Below are positions 44,431-53,932 of a stretch of DNA of 64,000 nt, piece by piece. Position 1 is the first letter of the stretch. Every line of letters begins with the position of its first letter. The stretch is taken from positions 434,001 through 498,000 of the forward strand of contig NZ_VKAB01000002.1 in assembly GCF_009769385.1 (NCBI RefSeq), written 5' to 3'. A program made the translations under genes and the position numbers. The stretch is from Saccharothrix deserti (GTDB taxonomy: Bacteria > Actinomycetota > Actinomycetes > Mycobacteriales > Pseudonocardiaceae). The notes beneath the pieces were generated by a model. The model was not told the origin of the DNA. It ran no database searches and saw only the letters and a list, made by a program, of their open reading frames with translations.

Positions 44431-46676
44431 CCCCGTGCAACCGGCCCGGCTGCGGCGGAACCGTGGAGGAGACGGGCTTCTGCGACACGTGCGACCGGCG
44501 GCCGTTGAGCGGTGAGGCCGCGGTGGACCCCGGCAGCAGCCGGCAGGGTGCGGGCGACGCGTTGTCGTTGCCCGTCTTCGAGTTCCCCGATCCGTCGAGC
44601 CGCATCCGCACCGACGCGGAGGTGTCGGAGAGCAGCCGCGTGTGCGGCAGGTGCGGTGCCCCGATCGGCCGCAGCTACAAGGGGAGCCCGGGGCTCGCCG
44701 AGGGGGTCTGCCGCCGGTGCGGTCACCCGTACTCGTTCCTGCCGACGCTGCACGAGGGCACCGTGGTGGCCGACCAGTACGAGGTGTTGGGGTGCTTCGC
44801 CCGCGGCGGCCTCGGCTGGGTCTACCTCGCGCGCGACACGCACCTGGACGGCAACCTCGTGGTGCTCAAGGGTTTGATCGACGCGCGCGACACCCGACTG
44901 GCCGTGGCCGAACGCCGTGCGTTGACCACCATGGACCACAAGAACATCGTGCGGATCTTCAACTTCGTGTCGCACCGCGATGCCCGGACCGGCGAGTCGC
45001 GCGACTACATCGTGATGGAGTACGTCGACGGCCTGGAGCTCAGCGAGGTCCAGAAGCGGTCCGCGCTCGGGCGCGAGCCGTTGCGGGTGGAGCACATCCT
45101 CACCTGCGTCAGGTACGTCCTGGAGGCGTTCGAGTACCTGCACGGCCGCGGGTTCCTCTACTGCGACATGAAGCCGGCCAACGTGATCGTCCGGCCCGGC
45201 AACCGGGGCGAGCACGAGAGCCGGGTGAAGCTGATCGACCTCGGCGCGGTGCGCAGGATCGGCGACCACGTCTCGCCGAAGATCGGCACGGAGGGGTACG
45301 AGGCGCCCGAAGCGGACACCGCACGCGGGCTGACCGTGCGGTCCGACCTGCACACCGTCGGTGTGATGCTGGATCGGCTGTTCCACGCCAGCGTCGACTG
45401 GGGCGAGGTGTACCGCCCCGCGAACGACCCGAGTCCCCTCGCGATCGGGCTGGAGTCGTTCGAACGGCTCTGGAAGCGCGCGGCCCACACGAATCCCGAC
45501 CGGCGGTTCGGGTCGGCCCGGGAGATGCTCGACCAGCTCGACGGCGTGCTCCGGGAGTTCGCCTCGCTGCGCGACGGGGTCGCCCGACCCGAGCCGTCCA
45601 CCACGTTCACGCCCACGGCGGCGCTGCTCGACGACGGGCTCGGCTCGGTGCCGCCGCTGGCCCGCTGGACCCGGCCCGAGGAGTACCGCGGCACCGGCGA
45701 GTCGCTGCCGGACGGCCGCCCCACCCCCGGCGCGGTCGCGGTCGGGCTGCCCGTGCCGCGGGTCGATCCCGACGACGCCGCCGCCGACGTCGTGACGGCC
45801 GCCGGCGCGTCCGAGCCGCGTCGGCTGCTCGACAAGCTGTCGACGGCCGGGCTCGACACCCCCGAGGTCCTGTTCGCCCGCTGCCGGGCGCACCTGGAGT
45901 TGGCGGAACTCGACCACGCGGCGGACGACCTGCGCGCGGCCGGGGACCTGGTGACCGACGACTGGCGGATCGCCTGGCACAGGGGGCTGCTCGCGCTGGC
46001 CCGGGGCGACGTCGGCGCGGCCCGGTCGGAGTTCGACGCCGTGTACGACGCCCTGCCGGGTGAGGACGCGCCGAAGCTCGCGCTCGGGTTCTGCGCCGAG
46101 CACGGCGGTGATCCGTTCCGCGCGGAGAGGCTCTACGAGGCGGTGTGGCGGCGCGACCGGTCGCAGGGCAGCGCCGTCTTCGGGTTGGCCCGCATCCGGC
46201 TCGCCCGACGTGATCGGGCCGGCGCCGTGGCGTTGCTGGACGAGGTGCCGAAGGTGTCGCGGCACTACGACGCCGCCGCGGTCGCGGCCGTGGTCGTGCT
46301 CTCCGGCAGGCTGGGATCAGCCGACGAGGGCGAACGGGGTGAACCCGACCCGGCCGACCTGCGCAAGGCCGCGGAACGGTTGTCCGGGCTCTACCTGGAC
46401 GGCGGCGCTCCGACCGGACCCGCCCGTGACCGGATGACCGCGATCCTGCGCGAAGCCGCGTTCGAGTCGGTCGACAACCCGGTCGTGCTGCCCGCGGGCG
46501 CGCTGTTCGGCGACGGGCCCGGCAAGAAGCCCGGCAAGAAGGAGCCCAGCGAGAAGCAGCTGAGCGGGAAGCTCGCGCAGTCGTACCGGGCGTTGGCCGG
46601 GCAGGCCGACGACGCCGACGACCTCGGTCTCCTGATCGACCTGGCCAACAAGACTCGTCCGAGGACGTGGGTATGA
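44427..46676 (+). CDS. pknG: PknG-like serine/threonine protein kinase
   Basis: 749 residues, the length of mycobacterial PknG (750), and the same order of parts. An N-terminal Cys cluster (CNRPGCGG, CDTC) is followed by a rubredoxin/zinc-ribbon-like module (VCGRCGAP about 72; VCRRCGHPY about 95), the kinase domain (FARGGLGWVYLARD; VVLKG; catalytic YCDMKPANVIV; LIDLGA in place of DFG), and a tetratricopeptide C-terminus (about 460-749). No membrane helix. PknG phosphorylates GarA-type FHA proteins to control glutamate metabolism. The GlnX/GlnH-like genes downstream reinforce the match. The extra N-terminal Cys pair is not in classical PknG. Confidence 0.85.
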   Translation: MTPCNRPGCGGTVEETGFCDTCDRRPLSGEAAVDPGSSRQGAGDALSLPVFEFPDPSSRIRTDAEVSESSRVCGRCGAPIGRSYKGSPGLAEGVCRRCGHPYSFLPTLHEGTVVADQYEVLGCFARGGLGWVYLARDTHLDGNLVVLKGLIDARDTRLAVAERRALTTMDHKNIVRIFNFVSHRDARTGESRDYIVMEYVDGLELSEVQKRSALGREPLRVEHILTCVRYVLEAFEYLHGRGFLYCDMKPANVIVRPGNRGEHESRVKLIDLGAVRRIGDHVSPKIGTEGYEAPEADTARGLTVRSDLHTVGVMLDRLFHASVDWGEVYRPANDPSPLAIGLESFERLWKRAAHTNPDRRFGSAREMLDQLDGVLREFASLRDGVARPEPSTTFTPTAALLDDGLGSVPPLARWTRPEEYRGTGESLPDGRPTPGAVAVGLPVPRVDPDDAAADVVTAAGASEPRRLLDKLSTAGLDTPEVLFARCRAHLELAELDHAADDLRAAGDLVTDDWRIAWHRGLLALARGDVGAARSEFDAVYDALPGEDAPKLALGFCAEHGGDPFRAERLYEAVWRRDRSQGSAVFGLARIRLARRDRAGAVALLDEVPKVSRHYDAAAVAAVVVLSGRLGSADEGERGEPDPADLRKAAERLSGLYLDGGAPTGPARDRMTAILREAAFESVDNPVVLPAGALFGDGPGKKPGKKEPSEKQLSGKLAQSYRALAGQADDADDLGLLIDLANKTRPRTWV

Positions 46677-48103
46677 CCTCAGGAACGCAGCCCCGGATCA
46701 CCCTGGCGGTGGAGCAGAACGAGTACCTGTCACCGGGCGACGCGGAGATGCACGCCGTGCTGACCGTCACGGCGGAAGGGCTCGGCGGCCTCGTGGGACC
46801 GGGTGCGGCCGACGCCGCCGAGGTGATCGCCATCGACTGCTCCAGTTCCATGCTCTACCCGCCGACGAAGATCGCCTCGGCGCGGGAGGCGGCCTCCGCC
46901 GCGATCGACGCGTTGCGCGACGGCGTGTTCTTCGCCGTGATCGCGGGCACCGACACCGCGCGCGAGGTGTACCCGAAGGGCGGGCGGCTCGTCGCGGCCA
47001 CGGCCGAGTCCAGGGCGGTGGCGAAGCAGGCGGTGCGCCGGCTGAGACCCGACGGCGGCACCGCCATCGGCACGTGGCTGCGCCTGGCGGACCGGCTGCT
47101 GGCCGCCCACCCGTCCGCGATCCGGCACGTCATGCTGCTCACCGACGGGCGCAACGAGCACGAGACCAGGCAGCAGCTGGACGCCGTGCTCGCGGCCTGC
47201 GAGGGGCGCTTCACCTGCGACGCGCGCGGTGTCGGGGCGGACTGGTCGCCCGAGGAGCTGCTGCGCATCGTGTCCGTGCTGCACGGGTCCGCCGACGCCG
47301 TCCGGGCCGGCGAGGAGCTGGTGGCCGACTTCACCGCGATGATGCGCACGGCGATGGACAAGGTGGTGCCGGACGTCCGGATCCGGATCCGGACCGGGCG
47401 GTCCGCCCGGCTGCGGTTCGTCAAGCAGGTGCTGCCCACGCAGGCGGACCTGACCGAGCTCGGCACCAGGGTCGACCCGCGCACGACGGTGTTCTCGACC
47501 GGCGCGTGGGGCGAGGAGAGCCGGGACTTCCACGTGTGCCTGGACGTGACCAGGGGTGACGCGCCGCTGAACGAGGAGGTCCAGGCCGCCCGGGTCGACC
47601 TCGAAGTCGACCACCCCGGCACGGCTCGGGGCGAGCCGGGCGTGATCCAGGTGCGGTGGACCAACGAGTTCAAGCTCTCCAGCGTGATCCACCCGCTGGT
47701 CGCCCACTACAGCAAGCAGACCGACCTCGGGACGGCGATGATGGCCGGCTACGAGGCCTACGACGCCGGGAACGTGCGGCGCGCCGAGGAGCAGTGGGGA
47801 CAGGCCGTGGCGCTCGCGTCCGCGACGGGCAACGCGGAGGTCCTGCGGCGGCTCGGCAGGCTGGTGGACGTCGTCGGCGAGCCGGCAGCCGGCGTGGTTC
47901 GGGTCAAGTCGTCGCTCTCGCCGCACGACCTCCTCAGCGGCGCGATGGGCTCGGTGAAGTCCAGCCGCGCCCCGCGGGTCGAGGTGGAGGAGGTCGCGGA
48001 GCCCGAAGGGCCGGACGTCGTCTGCCCGAACTGCGAGCTGGTGTGGCCGCCCGGATCGGTGTTCTGCGAGGGGTGCCGCCAACGCATCGAGGCGTCCCCG
48101 TGA
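46673..48103 (+). CDS. VWA-domain protein with C-terminal zinc ribbon
   Basis: 476 residues, ATG 46673 overlapping the kinase stop. A von Willebrand A domain (about 45-220) has an intact MIDAS motif (IDCSSSM) and the conserved LLTDGRNEH strand. The C-terminus carries a single zinc ribbon (VVCPNCELVWPPG, FCEGCRQRI), echoing the Cys modules in the kinase. No signal peptide. VWA proteins assemble complexes through metal-dependent contacts, so a scaffold between kinase and sensor is plausible (inferred). It is absent from the mycobacterial pknG operon. Confidence 0.78.
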   Translation: MTSGTQPRITLAVEQNEYLSPGDAEMHAVLTVTAEGLGGLVGPGAADAAEVIAIDCSSSMLYPPTKIASAREAASAAIDALRDGVFFAVIAGTDTAREVYPKGGRLVAATAESRAVAKQAVRRLRPDGGTAIGTWLRLADRLLAAHPSAIRHVMLLTDGRNEHETRQQLDAVLAACEGRFTCDARGVGADWSPEELLRIVSVLHGSADAVRAGEELVADFTAMMRTAMDKVVPDVRIRIRTGRSARLRFVKQVLPTQADLTELGTRVDPRTTVFSTGAWGEESRDFHVCLDVTRGDAPLNEEVQAARVDLEVDHPGTARGEPGVIQVRWTNEFKLSSVIHPLVAHYSKQTDLGTAMMAGYEAYDAGNVRRAEEQWGQAVALASATGNAEVLRRLGRLVDVVGEPAAGVVRVKSSLSPHDLLSGAMGSVKSSRAPRVEVEEVAEPEGPDVVCPNCELVWPPGSVFCEGCRQRIEASP

Positions 48104-49257
48104 CCGCTCTGCGCCCCTCCCCCCTCCCCGGGCCGCTGCACCGCGTCCGCCGCCGGCTGCGGGCGCGGTGGAAGACCCGGACGGCACTGCGGTCGCTGCT
48201 CGCGGGCCTTCTCGCGACGACCGCGGTGGTGGCGGCGTTCTCGTGGGCCGCCTTCGACAGCGTCCACGACACCATCGACACGGTGGACACCCGGACGTCC
48301 CGCGCGCTGTTGGCGGCGTCGGCCGCGAAGTCGGCACTCGTGGAGGCCGACCAGTTGGCGATCAACAGCTTCGTCACCGGTGAGGCGAGGCTCTCGGGAC
48401 CGGGCGACCGCTACCAGAACCGGATCGCGGCGGCGAGCCAGAGCCTCGCCCAGGTCGCGGAGGACAACGTCGCCGGCGACGCCGGCAGCGAGCAGATCCA
48501 GGTCGTGGAAGGACTGCTGGTCGCCTACACCGGGTGGATCGGGCAGGCGGACGCGCACCACCGGCAGGACAGCGGCCTGGCCACGATCGACCTCTGGTAC
48601 GCCTCCCGACTGCTGCACGCGGAGAACAGCGGCGTGCTGGCGCAGCTCGACCAGCTCGTGCGGGTGCAGCGGGACGCGCTGGACAGCCAGCTGGCGGAAA
48701 GCTCGACGTCACCGTGGCGGACCGCGTCGCTCGCCGTGCCGGTGGTCCTGCTGTTCGGCCTCCTGGTCGGCGCGCAGGTGTTCCACGCCAAGCGGTTCCG
48801 CCGCGTGTTCAACCCGGCCCTCCTGCTGGCCACGGTGGTCCTGGCGGCCGTGTGCGTGATCACCGGGCACGGTTTGGTCGCACAGCACCGGGTCGAGGGC
48901 GCGGACGGTGACCTGCGTGCCCTCGTCGGCACTTGGGAGAACCGGACGTCCGCCACGGCGGCCGTCGGCCAACAGGCGCTCAGCGACCTGGTGACCGGCG
49001 AGTGCCGGGGCGCGGACGGCGGGTGCGGCTACACCGTCACCGAGTTCATCTCCGAACTCCGCGCGGCCGACGCCGGGACCCGGCCCACCGACCTGGAGCT
49101 GACCCGGCAGGTCGAGCAGGTCAACGACAAGATCGCCGCGGCGAACGGCGCCGCGGACCTGGAACTCCTGATCCCGGCCGGCGCCCTGCTGATCGCGGTG
49201 CTGGTGTGGCTCGGGTTCCTGCCCCGTCTCGAGGAGTACAGGCACAGGCGACGATGA
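48100..49257 (+). CDS. GlnX-like membrane sensor
   Basis: 385 residues, GTG start coupled to the VWA stop. Four membrane helices (about 33-50, 208-225, 240-260, 358-378) bracket two extracellular helical domains; the first contains TVDTRTSRALLAASAAKSAL. No enzymatic output domain. This is the layout of GlnX (Rv0412c-type), the membrane protein that links the binding protein GlnH to PknG in mycobacteria. The match is by architecture and context. Confidence 0.75.
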   Translation: MTALRPSPLPGPLHRVRRRLRARWKTRTALRSLLAGLLATTAVVAAFSWAAFDSVHDTIDTVDTRTSRALLAASAAKSALVEADQLAINSFVTGEARLSGPGDRYQNRIAAASQSLAQVAEDNVAGDAGSEQIQVVEGLLVAYTGWIGQADAHHRQDSGLATIDLWYASRLLHAENSGVLAQLDQLVRVQRDALDSQLAESSTSPWRTASLAVPVVLLFGLLVGAQVFHAKRFRRVFNPALLLATVVLAAVCVITGHGLVAQHRVEGADGDLRALVGTWENRTSATAAVGQQALSDLVTGECRGADGGCGYTVTEFISELRAADAGTRPTDLELTRQVEQVNDKIAAANGAADLELLIPAGALLIAVLVWLGFLPRLEEYRHRRR

Positions 49258-50555
49258 CCAGGACAACGGCACTACTGCTCACCGCGTTGCTCGCGGCGGC
49301 CGGCCTGTCCGGGTGCGCGGGCGCCGGTTCCCTGCCCACCGTCACGGTCCTCGGCTCCTGGACCGGCGAGGAGGAGAAGAGTTTCGAGGCCGTGCTGGCG
49401 GAGTTCGAGGCGGAGGAGAACATCGACGTCGAGTACAGCGGGACCCGCGCGCTCAGCCAGGTGTTGCGATCCGAGGTGCAGCAAGGGACACCGCCCGACC
49501 TGGCGGTGCTGCCGAGTCCCGGCGAGCTGGCCAACTACGCGCGCGACGACTACCTGCAGGCGCTCGACGACGTGCTCGGTCCGCAGACCGACGAGTACAG
49601 CGGTCAGTGGGTGGACCTGGAACGGGCGGCCACCGATCGCCGTTACGGCGTCGCGGTGAAGGCCGACCTCAAGGGCACCGTCTGGTTCAACCCGAAACGC
49701 CTGCCGGGACCGAAGCCCGCCACCGAGGAGGAGCTGTCGGCGTTCCTCCGCGATATCGCCGGCAGGGGCGCGACGCCGTGGTGCATGGGGATGGGCTCCA
49801 CCCCCGACTCGGGTTGGCCGGGGACCGACTGGGTGGAGAACATCCTGTTGCAGCAGGCCGGACCCGACGTGTACGGGCAGTGGGCGGGCGGCCGGCTGGA
49901 GTGGACGTCGGAGCCGGTCAAGCGGGCTTGGCTGACGTGGGGACAGCTCGCCGGGCCGACCGCGGTGCGCGGCGGGCCGAAGTCCGTGCTGCTCACCGAT
50001 TTCGGGGACGCCGGCCGAGGCCTCTTCGACCAGCCGGTCGGCTGCCTGCTGGACCACCAGGGCACCTTCGCCATGAGCACGTACAAGGGCTACGACATGC
50101 CGCTCGTCGCCGGGGAGGACTTCGACTTCTTCCCGTTCCCCTCGTCCACGGTCGGCGACCGGGCGTGGGAGGTCTCGGCCGACCTGGCGGCGATGTTCAA
50201 CCGCACGCCCGAGTCGGAGAAGCTGATCAGGTTCCTCGCCTCCGCGCGGGGCCAGGAGATCTGGCCGGGCAAAGGCGGGGCGTTCTCGGTGAACCGCAAG
50301 GTGCCGACGGCGGTGTACGCCGACGACGTGAGCAGGAAGATCGCCACCACGCTGACCTCGTCGGGCACGTTCTGCTTCGACGCGTCGGACCTGATGCCGG
50401 GGGTGATGCGCACCGCGTTCTACCGGGCGGCGCTCGAGTACGTCAACGACCCGACCCGCTTGGACACCGCGCTGGCACAACTCGAAACCGTGCGGAAGAA
50501 CATCGAGGGGGACGAGTGGTTGAACTTCCCCTGCGGTGGACGGGCCACCGGGTAG
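49254..50555 (+). CDS. substrate-binding lipoprotein of the kinase operon (GlnH position)
   Basis: 433 residues, ATG overlapping the previous stop. Lipobox LSGC at about residue 19-22. The fold is the family-1 (carbohydrate-type) solute-binding protein: TVLGSWTGEEEKSFEAVLAE, GTPPDLAVLPSPGE, WFNPKRLPGP. Mycobacterial GlnH is an amino-acid-type protein, so the sensed ligand here is probably different, perhaps a sugar. No permease or ATPase lies beside it, which supports sensing rather than transport. Confidence 0.8.
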   Translation: MTRTTALLLTALLAAAGLSGCAGAGSLPTVTVLGSWTGEEEKSFEAVLAEFEAEENIDVEYSGTRALSQVLRSEVQQGTPPDLAVLPSPGELANYARDDYLQALDDVLGPQTDEYSGQWVDLERAATDRRYGVAVKADLKGTVWFNPKRLPGPKPATEEELSAFLRDIAGRGATPWCMGMGSTPDSGWPGTDWVENILLQQAGPDVYGQWAGGRLEWTSEPVKRAWLTWGQLAGPTAVRGGPKSVLLTDFGDAGRGLFDQPVGCLLDHQGTFAMSTYKGYDMPLVAGEDFDFFPFPSSTVGDRAWEVSADLAAMFNRTPESEKLIRFLASARGQEIWPGKGGAFSVNRKVPTAVYADDVSRKIATTLTSSGTFCFDASDLMPGVMRTAFYRAALEYVNDPTRLDTALAQLETVRKNIEGDEWLNFPCGGRATG

Positions 50556-50583
50556 CCCGGTGCACGGTGGACGTGCACCGGGC
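50555..50583 (+). terminator. hairpin terminator of the kinase operon
   Basis: 12-bp perfect stem (GCCCGGTGCACG / CGTGCACCGGGC) with a 5-nt loop, beginning at the last base of the lipoprotein stop codon. Confidence 0.75.
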
Positions 50584-50588
50584 GGCAC

Positions 50589-50622
50589 GGCTTCAGGGGT
50601 GCCTTGGCTTCAGGGGTGCCTT
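50589..50622. repeat. 17-bp tandem duplication
   Basis: GGCTTCAGGGGTGCCTT occurs twice in direct tandem. The second copy runs into the stop codon of the minus-strand VWA gene. Confidence 0.85.
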
Positions 50623-52207
50623 ACCGGTTGTGGGGGACCACGATGTCGACGGAGCCGTAGCCGGTGTTGCCCGCCTTGTCGGTCGCCTGGTAGGTGACCG
50701 TGTAGATGCGACCGCCGCCGGAGCCGCTGCGTTCGGCCCTGACGTGGATCTGGCCGTCCGGGGTCACCTCGATGTCGTCGGCGGTGGTGCCGTCGCCTTG
50801 GCCGTCATCGGGTTCGGTGCTGGTGACGCCGACCAGGCTGACGACCGGGGCGGGGTCGGTGTCGTCGGTCGCGGTGACCGTGGTGTCGACCCGGACCATG
50901 CGGTGGTTCGGCGGCCAGATGCTGGTGGGCGTCGCGGTCACGGTGACGGTGGGCGCCACGACGTCGCCGGGGCTCACGGCCTCTTCGAAGATCTGCCGCA
51001 GGATCTCGGCGTAGTCGGCGGCCGTCCCGCCGGGGCGGAAGAAGAACAGTCCACCGGTTTCCTTGGCTAGTTGCTCGAAGACGACGCGAGCGGACGGTGT
51101 GGCCGCCGCCGTGCCGAGACCGGCGGCGGCCGCGGCGCAGTCACCGGACAGCATCACGTGGACGGGCACGCCCAGGCTCCGCGCCCGCGCGACGGCGGAG
51201 CTGATGTCGCCGCTGTGCGGTGACGCGTCGGTCACCAGGACGATCTCGCCCGCGCTGTCCTCGTCGGCGGCCAGCCTGTCCAGTGCCATGTTCACCGCGC
51301 CGAGGGAGTCCTCGGGGCAGTCGCCGCCGCCACCGGGGAACAGGCCGTTGACCGCGGAGATGGCGGCGGCGGTGTCCTCGGTGTTGGCCAGCCGCAGCGT
51401 GGGGCCGTCCTTGAAGCTGATCAGCTCGTAGGAGACACCGCGCTGCACCTGGTCGTAGTCGGTGTTGCGGGAGCCGATGAAGTCGGCCAACGCCGTCTTC
51501 ACGCCGGCGAGCTCGTTGCTCATCGAGCCGGTGTCGTCGACGGCCAGGTCGACCCGCAACGGCGGCCAGGTGGCGACGACGTTCTGGACCTTGACCTCGC
51601 CACCGCACGAACCGGTGTGCGTGGTCTCCATGGCCGTGCGGTTGATCGGGTTGCGGGCGCCGCCCGCGGCCTTGAGGATCCGGAAGTCCACTTGGGCGCC
51701 GGTGGTCAGGAAGTCGTCCGCGAAGATGAACCCGTTGCGGATACCGCCGACGGGGTCACGGGACACCGTGGACGCCATGAACCCGCTGACGGCGGCGGTC
51801 TGCGCGCCGAACGGGCAGGTGACGACGGTCTTGCCCTGGCCGATGATGTCGTTGCCCGCGGCCCGGATGGTGGAGACGACGCTGCCCAGGCCGAAGAAGA
51901 CGCCCGCGGTGCCGACCTCATCGGCGCTGCGGGGATCTTCGACCGTGATCTCCTTGGTGGTCCGGTCGATGCCGTACACCTTGGCGGGGTCGAGCTGGTT
52001 GAGGTACCGCAAACCGAGACCGCGTAAGAGGTCTCCCAGCAACGGGTCCTGCGCCACGGCCGCCTGGCTGTACTCGGCCGACAGTTCCGCGAACCCGGCG
52101 GTCGCGGACGTTGTCGGGACTGTCTCGGCGGCCGCGTGCGGCGCCCAGGAACACAGTCCCGCGACCAACGCCGCGACCGGTACGAGTCTTCGTCTCTTGG
52201 TTGTCAT
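50621..52207 (-). CDS. secreted VWA-domain protein
   Basis: 528 residues. Signal peptide about 1-27 (ending AAAET). The middle (about 210-400) is a VWA domain with MIDAS DDTGSMS and a later LVTDASPHSGD. The C-terminus (about 415-528) is an Ig/HYR-like beta domain (VTVTATPTSIWPPNHRMV; YTVTYQATDKAGNTG), a form often used in extracellular adhesion. Monocistronic. It is convergent with the kinase operon, and I see no functional link beyond sharing a VWA fold. Ligand unknown. Confidence 0.82.
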   Translation of the reverse strand: MTTKRRRLVPVAALVAGLCSWAPHAAAETVPTTSATAGFAELSAEYSQAAVAQDPLLGDLLRGLGLRYLNQLDPAKVYGIDRTTKEITVEDPRSADEVGTAGVFFGLGSVVSTIRAAGNDIIGQGKTVVTCPFGAQTAAVSGFMASTVSRDPVGGIRNGFIFADDFLTTGAQVDFRILKAAGGARNPINRTAMETTHTGSCGGEVKVQNVVATWPPLRVDLAVDDTGSMSNELAGVKTALADFIGSRNTDYDQVQRGVSYELISFKDGPTLRLANTEDTAAAISAVNGLFPGGGGDCPEDSLGAVNMALDRLAADEDSAGEIVLVTDASPHSGDISSAVARARSLGVPVHVMLSGDCAAAAAGLGTAAATPSARVVFEQLAKETGGLFFFRPGGTAADYAEILRQIFEEAVSPGDVVAPTVTVTATPTSIWPPNHRMVRVDTTVTATDDTDPAPVVSLVGVTSTEPDDGQGDGTTADDIEVTPDGQIHVRAERSGSGGGRIYTVTYQATDKAGNTGYGSVDIVVPHNR

Positions 52208-52325
52208 GGCCCCTCTTTCGGTTGGGTGGCACGCGCTCTCGACGTGTCGCGGCCGGCACGACCGTCGTTAACCCGCCGACCGGACATCACCCGTCCGGCC
52301 TCCCCACGCCGGTGGCCGACCACTG

Positions 52326-52740
52326 TCAGTGGAGTGCCGCCCGCACGACGAGTTCGAACGTGGGGCGGGGATCGGTGTCGTCGTGCAGGGCGATGCGCTG
52401 CACGACGTGCCCCTCGAAGCAGGCTCCGATCGCGGTGGCGGCGGCCTGTGGATCGCGTGCGCCGAGTCGTGCGAGGGCGACCGTGCCCACGGCCTCCATG
52501 GACGCACGTGGGCGTGCCAGCAACTCCCGGAGGGCCGGCGTGTGGCCGGCCTCCATGAAGAGGGTCAGCCGAGCGGTCGTCGAGGCCCGTCCGGGGCCGG
52601 TCATGTGCTCGAACGCCTGGCACAGCGCGTCGACGAACTCGTCCGGCGAGGTGGGCGCGAAGGCGACGCCGACCTGCGCCAGGTCGATTTCCGCGAGGCG
52701 GGCGACCACGCCGGACAACGGGCGGCTCTCGTTCCCTCGC
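52326..52740 (-). pseudogene. TetR-family regulator remnant, C-terminal part only
   Basis: About 138 residues of a TetR ligand-binding domain are recognisable (FVDALCQAFEHMTGPGRAST; RLTLFMEAGHTPALRELLA; ending ATAIGACFEGHVVQRIALHD). The DNA-binding HTH that should precede it is absent: upstream sequence in this frame lies opposite the small gene at 52742 and has no HTH. No convincing start codon with ribosome site is present. Probably a 5'-deleted remnant. Confidence 0.65.
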
Positions 52741-52741
52741 G

Positions 52742-52900
52742 TCAGGCGCGCAACGGGTTGAGGTCCCCGAGCAGCAGGTCGAGCAGCGGGGCGAACAGGT
52801 CGGCGAACAGTTCCCGGAGCGCCGGCACGAAGATGAGCAGCGCGATCAACAGCGCCACGTACGGTGCCACGCTGCGCTTGCCCTTGCGCTTCGACGCCAT
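52742..52900 (-). CDS. small membrane protein, 52 residues
   Basis: ATG 52900 opens a short frame: basic N-terminus (MASKRKGKRSVAPY), one hydrophobic helix (VALLIALLIFVPALRELFA) and an amphipathic end (LFAPLLDLLLGDLNPL). It has the look of conserved small actinobacterial membrane proteins of unknown function. It abuts the TetR remnant. Confidence 0.6.
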   Translation of the reverse strand: MASKRKGKRSVAPYVALLIALLIFVPALRELFADLFAPLLDLLLGDLNPLRA

Positions 52901-53092
52901 GCACGCCCCCGGAGTGCCGCAGGATTGCCCGACAGCCATGGTCGCACGGATCGGCCGTGAACCTCGGGACGAAGCAGGCCGGCTACTCCGACCGAGGGCA
53001 ACTCCCGCCGGGACGTATCCGCGAGCCCCTGCCGGACTCCTTGAGCACGGGTCCCGGCAGGGCCCCCGGCCGCACCCACCACGGGAGTTCCC

Positions 53093-53920
53093 TTGACCGA
53101 CTTCGCGAGCATCGCCGCACAGCGGCCCGCCACCATCGAGGAGGCGATCCCCTGCATGCAGGTCGCCCTCCGCTACTTCCACGAGCGCAACGACTACCGG
53201 GCCGTGTTCCTGCGGGCGTACTACATCATCACGCTGAACGTGCACTCGGCGATCCACCGGTACGGCGACTACAAGAACCCGATCTTCTTCGACGCCGACT
53301 GGGTGAGAGCCCAGGCCGGTCACTTCGCGTCGCTGTACTTCCAGTCGATGACCACGCACGAGCGGGACCCCGAGTCGGAGCGGGCGTGGAAACTCGCCCA
53401 CCGGATGGCGGAGGAGAAGACCTCCACCGTGCTGCAGGACCTCCTCCTCGGGCTGAACGCGCACATCAACTACGACCTCGCCTACGGCACGTTCCTCAAC
53501 CTCCGGCAGCACGGGGACGACGCCGCACACCTGCTGCTCCCCCGCCGCAAGTTCGACCACGACCAGGTGAACAACATCCTGGTCCGCTCGATCCCGCAGA
53601 TCGCCGAAACCCTCACCCGCGACTACGGCGGCGGGATCGGCCTGCTGCGCAAGACCCTGAACGGCCTGGACGTCGTGCTGACCGGCACCGGCCTGAAGCA
53701 CTACCGGGAGCGGGTGTGGTGGTCGGCGGTCTCCTACCTGACCACCGCGGACGAGGAAGAGCTCAACCTGGTCCACCAGAAGCTCAACTGGGAGTCCGCC
53801 CAGCTGGCCAAGCTGATCGCCGACACGAGCGTGTGGAGCCTGCCGGTGCGCCGACTGGGCCGTGCCATCCGCAAGGAGGACTACAGCGGCATCATCCTGG
53901 AAAGCGCGGCGACCGTGTGA
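53093..53920 (+). CDS. DUF5995-family protein
   Basis: 275 residues from TTG 53093, set by CGGGAG about 6 nt upstream. Mostly helical, with conserved segments IEEAIPCMQVALRYFHERND and GLNAHINYDLAYGTF, matching the DUF5995 family of unknown function. The His/Asp-rich N-H-x-N-x-D segments could bind metal, but this is not established. No signal peptide. Convergent with the Rieske gene. Confidence 0.75.
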   Translation: MTDFASIAAQRPATIEEAIPCMQVALRYFHERNDYRAVFLRAYYIITLNVHSAIHRYGDYKNPIFFDADWVRAQAGHFASLYFQSMTTHERDPESERAWKLAHRMAEEKTSTVLQDLLLGLNAHINYDLAYGTFLNLRQHGDDAAHLLLPRRKFDHDQVNNILVRSIPQIAETLTRDYGGGIGLLRKTLNGLDVVLTGTGLKHYRERVWWSAVSYLTTADEEELNLVHQKLNWESAQLAKLIADTSVWSLPVRRLGRAIRKEDYSGIILESAATV

Positions 53921-53932
53921 CACCCGAAAGGC

